Source: Homalodisca vitripennis (lineage: Eukaryota > Arthropoda > Insecta > Hemiptera > Cicadellidae). From it: a stretch of 64,000 nt of DNA. The stretch is from positions 124,259,001-124,323,000 of the forward strand of contig NC_060211.1 of the NCBI RefSeq assembly GCF_021130785.1, given 5' to 3'. Shown here in pieces: positions 57,936 to 64,000 of the stretch. Both the position numbers and the translations under genes were made by a program. How positions within the stretch are numbered: the first letter of the stretch is position 1; each line of letters begins with the position of its first letter. Under the pieces are notes generated by a model, which had not been told where the DNA came from, made no database searches, and saw only the letters and a list, made by a program, of their open reading frames with translations.

Positions 57936-60900
57936 GCATTCCTGAAACCTGTAACGTGTCGCGTAGTATGGTGTACTCCTCGTTTAAAATTTTGTTCATT
58001 AAAATTTACTTACTGACAGGTTTGAAGGATTTGAGATGTGGTGGACTTAATTCACAAATTAAAACATAAGCACACCTCTTCGATAAATAGTATTTAGTTT
58101 TTCAGAAGGCAAATAATTGCACAGAACATTCAGAATGTGTTATCAATTGTTTTGTTCATTTTGTTGCTACAGGGCAATAACATTGTTGCCACTGTTAATA
58201 TTGTTATAATTTAACAATTAAGAATTTTATTGAGATGGGTCATTGAAGAGGTCAGTAATCTTAAAAATGTAATTTAACCAAAATACTATGCAGTAACAGA
58301 TCAAAACCGTTCATTGAACCAGCTGTTAACGTCCATTTGGCTTCCAACAGTAAAAAAAGTCGACTAAGATGCATAAAAATTAAATCATATAACAGGACAT
58401 AATTACTATCGTGATTTAAGTGAATCACTAACATTTAGGCTGTTGTCTGTTGCTTACATGACATTCTCTACAACCTGTTCTTAATTACCATCCCAAGCAT
58501 ATCTGAGATAATTGAAGGCTTTTAACAGTTGGGAAATCTTTCAAAAACCATAAATTATCTCAGTTATGCTTGGGATGGTATAGTATCCGAATCATTCAAT
58601 GATTACTTGTGACTCCACGTGACCAGAAGGTCAGAGACTCACTTGGATAGTGAAATTATGTTTGCTACCACCCACTAGAAACACGAATGTTTATATAGTT
58701 CCTCCTTATCTACTTAGTCATTTGATTAAGTTAATTGCAAAACAAAAATAACAGCTATTGAAACACTTAATTTTAGCACAATGACTACTTCATCATACTA
58801 ATTTAATACTACATAACTACGGCTAAAGTAAGCTACAACGAATTAGTAGAATGTAAAAGTTTACAGTAGCTAAGAATATTTAGAAATTTAACTTTTTTAT
58901 ACTTACAGATATAAAGTATAAAGAGGTAAGTTTGAAATTATAAGTTTAGTTTTGGAGCGACATTTAAAAGACGAAACTTAGGATTATAGATTTTTTATTA
59001 GAAATAAAAGTGTTTTTTTACTATTTTCTCTTCACGACAGTCCAAACCATTGGGAATTTAAGATATTATTGAAATAAAATAATATAAGTTGTTGCACAAT
59101 ATATTTCATTCCATGTTGTTTCCTACTGCAGTATTTATACTTATTTTAACTGATTGACATAGTTTAATTTACGATTATCTGATAGCACTCTGTAAGGTAT
59201 TCGTAAAAAGCAGGTCCGGCTATTTAAAAAGTCTGGCAATTAAATGAATAAAGTTAAAACACTGATAATTGTGTAGTGATATAAACATGCTACTTATACT
59301 ATCAATTTAGTTTAAAACTGTTATAAACATTAATTTTAATTTGTTATAGACTTCATTTTAAAAATAGAAATTGTGTACGGGTGGACATAGATACATTTCC
59401 CAAATAATATTTGGTTTCATTCTCATATAACTACATAAAAGAAGATTTCAGAAATCTTGTCATAATCCCAACTGTTATATCCTATATTTTCGTTTGAACC
59501 TGCATAATAATATGTGGAAAATTATTTACAAGTGAAAAATTACCACTCTCCTGCCAGTCTACAAAGTGTTTTATCCTCCAACATCCCCCGGATTGAAATT
59601 TCGGTCGTTCGACAAGCTCCAATCTGTTATTATGTATCAATTTTTATATTTATTGCATCTACAATATTTTTCGAGAAATACAAGTCCTATTTAATAGCAA
59701 ACATAGGAGTCGTAAATTAAAAATTGCAATTCAAATTATTCTATAGTTATCGTGTTGAATGGGTTTCAAAGTTCGCAACCCCAAATAAACGTTCAAGCTC
59801 TCCTACACGTGATATTATGCTTTAATAATTGTCCCTCGTTGCAATATAGTGTTTAAAATATAGCGTTTACTATACTTTTAATTAATAACCCACGCCTATG
59901 TCGTGGAAATAAAAGTCATAACAATCATCAAATTCACTCAGAACTAGAATTATGTTGTTCACACAATGTCCAAGATATTAATTTAGGATGTTATCTTATT
60001 GGATATACTTAAGACAATCATAACCATAATAAAACATATCCTCATGTTCCATAACTAACATAGTTAATAGATGCAGTTTTCTTTACACGCTTTTCACGAA
60101 TATTGGATCTGTAGCAGCTGTCTGAGTCACAACTGTGATTTTAAATTCCAACATGGAGGTTCCAAAGAGAAGCATTGGGCATCTAAAGGAAAAGTACCAA
60201 AAAAAACGAAAAGGAAAAACCTATACTACTAAATCCATGATACACACAGACTATTCTTTAGTTCTATTCCGTCGTCCATGAAATTGTTAAGCTGCCTAGT
60301 GCATGCCTCAGTCAGTAAGAGGCAGTACATTTCCACTTGCAGTGCAATTTCTGACCAATACGGAACTTTGTGTCGTACAGCTATCTTACAACCGGTAAGT
60401 AGTTAACATAAACATTACAATGTAGAAATATTTTCCTGAATTTATTAAAGCTAAAAGTATCACTCGGATTTCTAATCTTCTATTGTAAATAGTAATAATA
60501 GTATATTATATAGTGTATTCAATTATAATATAATATCACTCTTATGAAACGAACTTTAAATATAACTCAATTCAAAAATGGCTTTGCAAAGAAAGCCTAA
60601 TTCTCGGAACCGTTAGTGTAAATTCTATTTAAAAATTCCTAAATACTACGTCGCATTGATATTAAATAATATTTTGGGAAATTATGGTGCCTATTTTTCA
60701 GCATTATTTACAGGTCTACAACAGGAAAAGCAAATCATAGTAACCAAAAGGTACACAGTCAATTAGTATGTCATATATTTTTAGAAAACTTAAATGGCAT
60801 TAAGCTTTTACTATTTAATTCAGTTTATATTGTTCAGACAGAAACTAAACACTTTAGAAATGGTTTTAAGTAGGACAATTCAATTAACTATAAAAATACG

Positions 60901-61926
60901 AAAAGTAAGTTTCTGGTAAACAAAAGAAAACATACTTTAATCTTGTAAAAGCCAACTTCCGGTGTAGAACTTTCGATTCCATTTCTATGTAGTCAAGACC
61001 CTATTTGCGTCTTATAACTCACCTTAAATAAGTAAGAAAATGAAAAGAAATTCTCCCAAGACGTTATTCTATTACCACGTATTAATCGCGCACCTCTGTA
61101 AGATCTTGGGATAATTACACTTATTGTAATAAGCTAAATATTATATTCTAACTTATAAAGTTAATTATACATACACTGTTATCTATAAAAATATTTTTTA
61201 ATAATGTATCTGCATTACCTACCTTATTAAATATTTTGATTATATTAATGTTAAACATTTTGAATAACATACGATATCATCGCATCATTTAGATATGTTA
61301 AGGATTGTAATTTCTGACTGTAACCAAACAATATCCATGTTTTAAAAAGTCCTGTTATTGTAAAAATATCTATGTCTTTTTAGGTTTTAGTATAATGCGT
61401 TACTAAATTTTGGAAGCTGTTTTGTCTTGTCAACATGTCAATAATTGATGAGTCGTTAACATCACATTGTATAAATTAAGCTCAATAACTAATAATCTGC
61501 AGTTGGATATGTTGAGATGACAGTCACATGTTTTACAAATAAGCCGTAAGAAATCTTTATATCACAATTCGTGTTATAGTCAGTCTAACATCTCAACACC
61601 AGACTCCTTGTGCCACCCATTACTGGCCATCTCATCTATAGATGAGGGTGCCACCACGATAGACCTAATTAGCAAGTAGTCCAATGGATAATCTAAGATT
61701 TTAATTACTCATTTGTTCAATTGTTGTTTCGTTGAATTACTCAAAAAGTTCTCCATTCAAATAGTTATGACTAAAATCATTAAAAACCAAATAAACATTA
61801 TGTGTAAAACATTCATTATTAAATAAAGACCACTAACATCCCAGAAAGTTTATTTTTCAGTCACAAGATTTATTGCTTTAAAAAATACCAAATTATTTGA
61901 AAATTTGTAAATATTGGTCACTTACC
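57936..61926. other. AT-rich stretch without recognised gene
   Basis: About 4 kb. The only structured feature seen is the inverted repeat at 58486-58580. A 42-codon open frame at 60153-60281 is lysine-rich but unsupported. Confidence 0.4.
58486..58580. other. Inverted repeat, 28-bp arms with 39-base spacer
   Basis: The left arm (58486-58513: TACCATCCCAAGCATA, then TCTGAGATAATT) pairs with 58553-58580 at 27 of 28 positions. It could form a stable stem-loop of about 95 bases, the size of an animal pre-miRNA though with a long loop. It may alternatively be a small fold-back element. Confidence 0.85.
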
Positions 61927-62372
61927 TTTTTTTTGCTCTCTTAGGACAAAAAGCTTATAAATTGCACTTAGTCCTGTAAGAAACTTTGCGCTGCTTCCGG
62001 AGTGACAGGTAGGGGACCGATCAAGATCCATGAGGAAGAATTAATGCACTACATCTCAATGTCATGTCTCCCCGGAAGAAGGTGAGGCTAGCTCTGAACC
62101 AGCCTCTCCAGTCAAAGTAGGCAGGGGGTGACACACCCTTGTTGAGGTTAGCAAGAACCTCTGAGGTTAGGGAACAAACACCACTAACTCCAACAGTCAT
62201 CTCCCGCAGTAGACTAGACATATAGAATTGCCCATGAACCCCAGAATCTCGACATTTGAGGTTAGTGAGATTGCGTTCCTGGTTGCTCAGATTTAAGTGA
62301 CATACCGTTTTTTGTTGTGCCCAGTGATGGTATAAAGGTATAAACCAGCCAGAAGTGATCGCTGCTGGGTAG
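61927..62372 (+). repeat. Dispersed repeat family A, copy 2
   Basis: Collinear with 13078-13580 over most of its length, with an internal gap in the first third. Its minus strand keeps an open frame of 118 codons (62377-62021) that is broken in copy 1, so I do not call it coding. The family is unrecognised. Confidence 0.75.
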
Positions 62373-64000
62373 ATCACTTACCTTACAAGATAACTTAAAA
62401 AGCAAGTTTTATGAAATCCAGATAAGATTTGCAGGAAAATATGTTTTGGACTTATACACGTATCAGTTGATATGTTGAAATCCTATTGTATTAATGCCCA
62501 CATTTGTGAAATATAATGTGTTCCAATCATGAAATATAGGATGCGTTTTTTCAGATACGTCCGTAAATGATTATGGCAATTCTTTTCCAATAATCTTATA
62601 ATATTTCAAACTTGTTGCATTCCTAAAGAGCTACAAGTATATTAACTTGCCAAAAGTACAATCGCCATACCATCGTGCTGTATACATCATCCCTATATTT
62701 AATCATGCATATTACGTTCCAACAGTTCAAGATGTACTACACATGAAACCAACCTTTCAACTGTTTGCGGAAGGAAGGAATATTTTTAAATATTTGCAAC
62801 ACTGTTGGCCGCATAAAACTGCAGTAAACGTTTTCACTGGGCAGTTAAAAGGGCACTTTGGTTTTATTAGGAATCTTAAACAACAAAAGCACTTCTGAAA
62901 TGTGTAAAAGTTTAGCAGAATGTTAATGGAAATGGGTAGGAAGCAGTAAAACAGTTTAACTCCAAGCTTGGATTTAAGTATCTATTAAAAAAGTATTATA
63001 TTCAACAGGGTTCACTGATAGATTTAAATAACAAAAATAATCATTTCAGTATAATTATAATAGTTCTATCTCAACGATGATTCTAAATATTTAAAACTGT
63101 GCGTTTAGTTATAGGTACGACTATGTTACCGGTACATTATTTAACACCTATACGGGTTCTACAAAAAAGTGGGAAAATATTTTGGGATATGGATCAATAG
63201 GTGAAAATAAATAAAAAAAGTTCTTCTAACACTATGGTCTATTTTGGTCGTTTAGCGACGGTCTGTTCGCCTGTGTTTTTAATTAAAAATTATCACAACT
63301 GAGAAAAGGTTTAAGTTACAGCGTGTTAATTTGTATACTAAGCGTTATGCACTCTTAGGGTTTTATTTTATGCTGCAAAGAAACAAATCTATATTAATTG
63401 GTTTCAAAATAGCCTTTCAAAACTTTAAAGCAAAAGTTTATGAAAACCTATGAGAGGATAAATAATTATAAAGACACGTAAAAAGTCGTTTTCTAAAGAG
63501 ACAAAATGTGATACTTTTATTTCATAAAAAAATAGATGATACTGATACTGATGGTTAAAGCCATGCTTAATATTCTCGTGCAAACCGAATATGAACACTT
63601 ATTGGCTGCATTATATGAAATATAATATAATATATCAACAATGATAAATTATAATCTAAACTTCAATATAAGCGATCATAAAATAGGAGTAGATACATTA
63701 GGTACATTGCAAATTGATAAAATGGTCTTGAACGTAGTTTGGTTTTCGCTACATGTATAAAAGAAGTAGCGAATCTTACTTAATCAGCACAAGGGATTCC
63801 AAACGCGACAGTTTTCTTTGAAAATTACAAGAGAGTTATTGAAAATGTCAATCTCCTGATCTATTGAAAGTCTACGACGTTTCTTAGCTACTGAGTTCTA
63901 CACGTGGAACCACTTTGAGTTGGTTGTCCTATACCATTTAAGAGGAAATAATTAACAAGTTTTATTGTTTGATAGCATCTTCGGTTCAAAGCGAGAGAAT
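62373..64000. other. AT-rich end of window without recognised gene
   Basis: The open frame 62647-62898 (83 codons) has a plausible amino acid mix but no motif, no partner and no context. The rest shows nothing. Confidence 0.35.

Noticed and set aside
60153..60281. 42-codon lysine-rich open frame starting MEVPKRSIGHLKEKYQ
   Set aside because: Short, isolated, with no domain or neighbouring exons; length is within chance expectation.
62647..62898. 83-codon open frame near the right end
   Set aside because: No motif, no repeat partner, no splice or promoter context.

Overview
The window looks like repeat-dense, AT-rich, non-coding DNA from an arthropod, most likely an insect and possibly a hemipteran. 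The reasons are the mix of transposable elements (RTE-like and Jockey-like LINEs, a ZMYM1/DUF4371-type hAT, a Mutator-like element and a DUF4817-type mariner), many (TA)n and (TAAA)n microsatellites, several 88-109 bp satellites, and no bacterial-type gene packing. I could not identify a single intact, convincing host gene. Almost all long open frames are transposon relics or shadows of repeats. The species call is inference.

Layout. 1-7523: an RTE-like LINE relic (reverse transcriptase with a YADD box, C-terminal region, (GAT)n tail) was hit twice. A 5,411-bp hAT transposon (267-5677, 16-bp terminal inverted repeats, 8-bp target duplication) sits inside the RT region. A 5'-truncated Jockey-like LINE (5829-6950, 7-bp target duplication, (TAAA)n tail) sits 144 bp further on. 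Removing both inserts restores the LINE frame. 7690-8620 is another rotted LINE. 8.6-20 kb is mostly anonymous DNA with three copies of an unnamed repeat (family A; its third copy is at 61.9 kb), an 88-bp satellite and small duplications. 20.25-22.1 kb is a LINE with its RT core deleted. 23.0, 24.7 and 38.7 kb carry tRNA-like sequences enclosed in flanking inverted repeats. 26.3-28.9 kb is a Mutator-like element with a broken minus-strand transposase.

29.0-35.6 kb is rich in satellites (97-bp, 90-bp and 109-bp arrays) with a decayed LINE between them. 36.75-37.58 and 42.99-43.78 kb are two near-identical copies of a ~0.8-kb element with internal inverted repeats. 45.69-46.58 kb is a second 5'-truncated Jockey-like LINE. 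50.7-58 kb has diverged copies of a short dispersed repeat, a striking 552-bp fold-back sequence (54229-54780), and a complete but dead mariner-type element (55048-57369). The last 6 kb is nearly featureless.

Nothing here forms an operon or pathway. The content records successive transposon insertions. The best candidates for something unusual are the tRNA-like sequences whose flanks stay base-paired in copies of different sequence, the long fold-back sequence, the perfect 19-bp hairpin at 25.8 kb, and a Mutator-like element bounded by TTAA.
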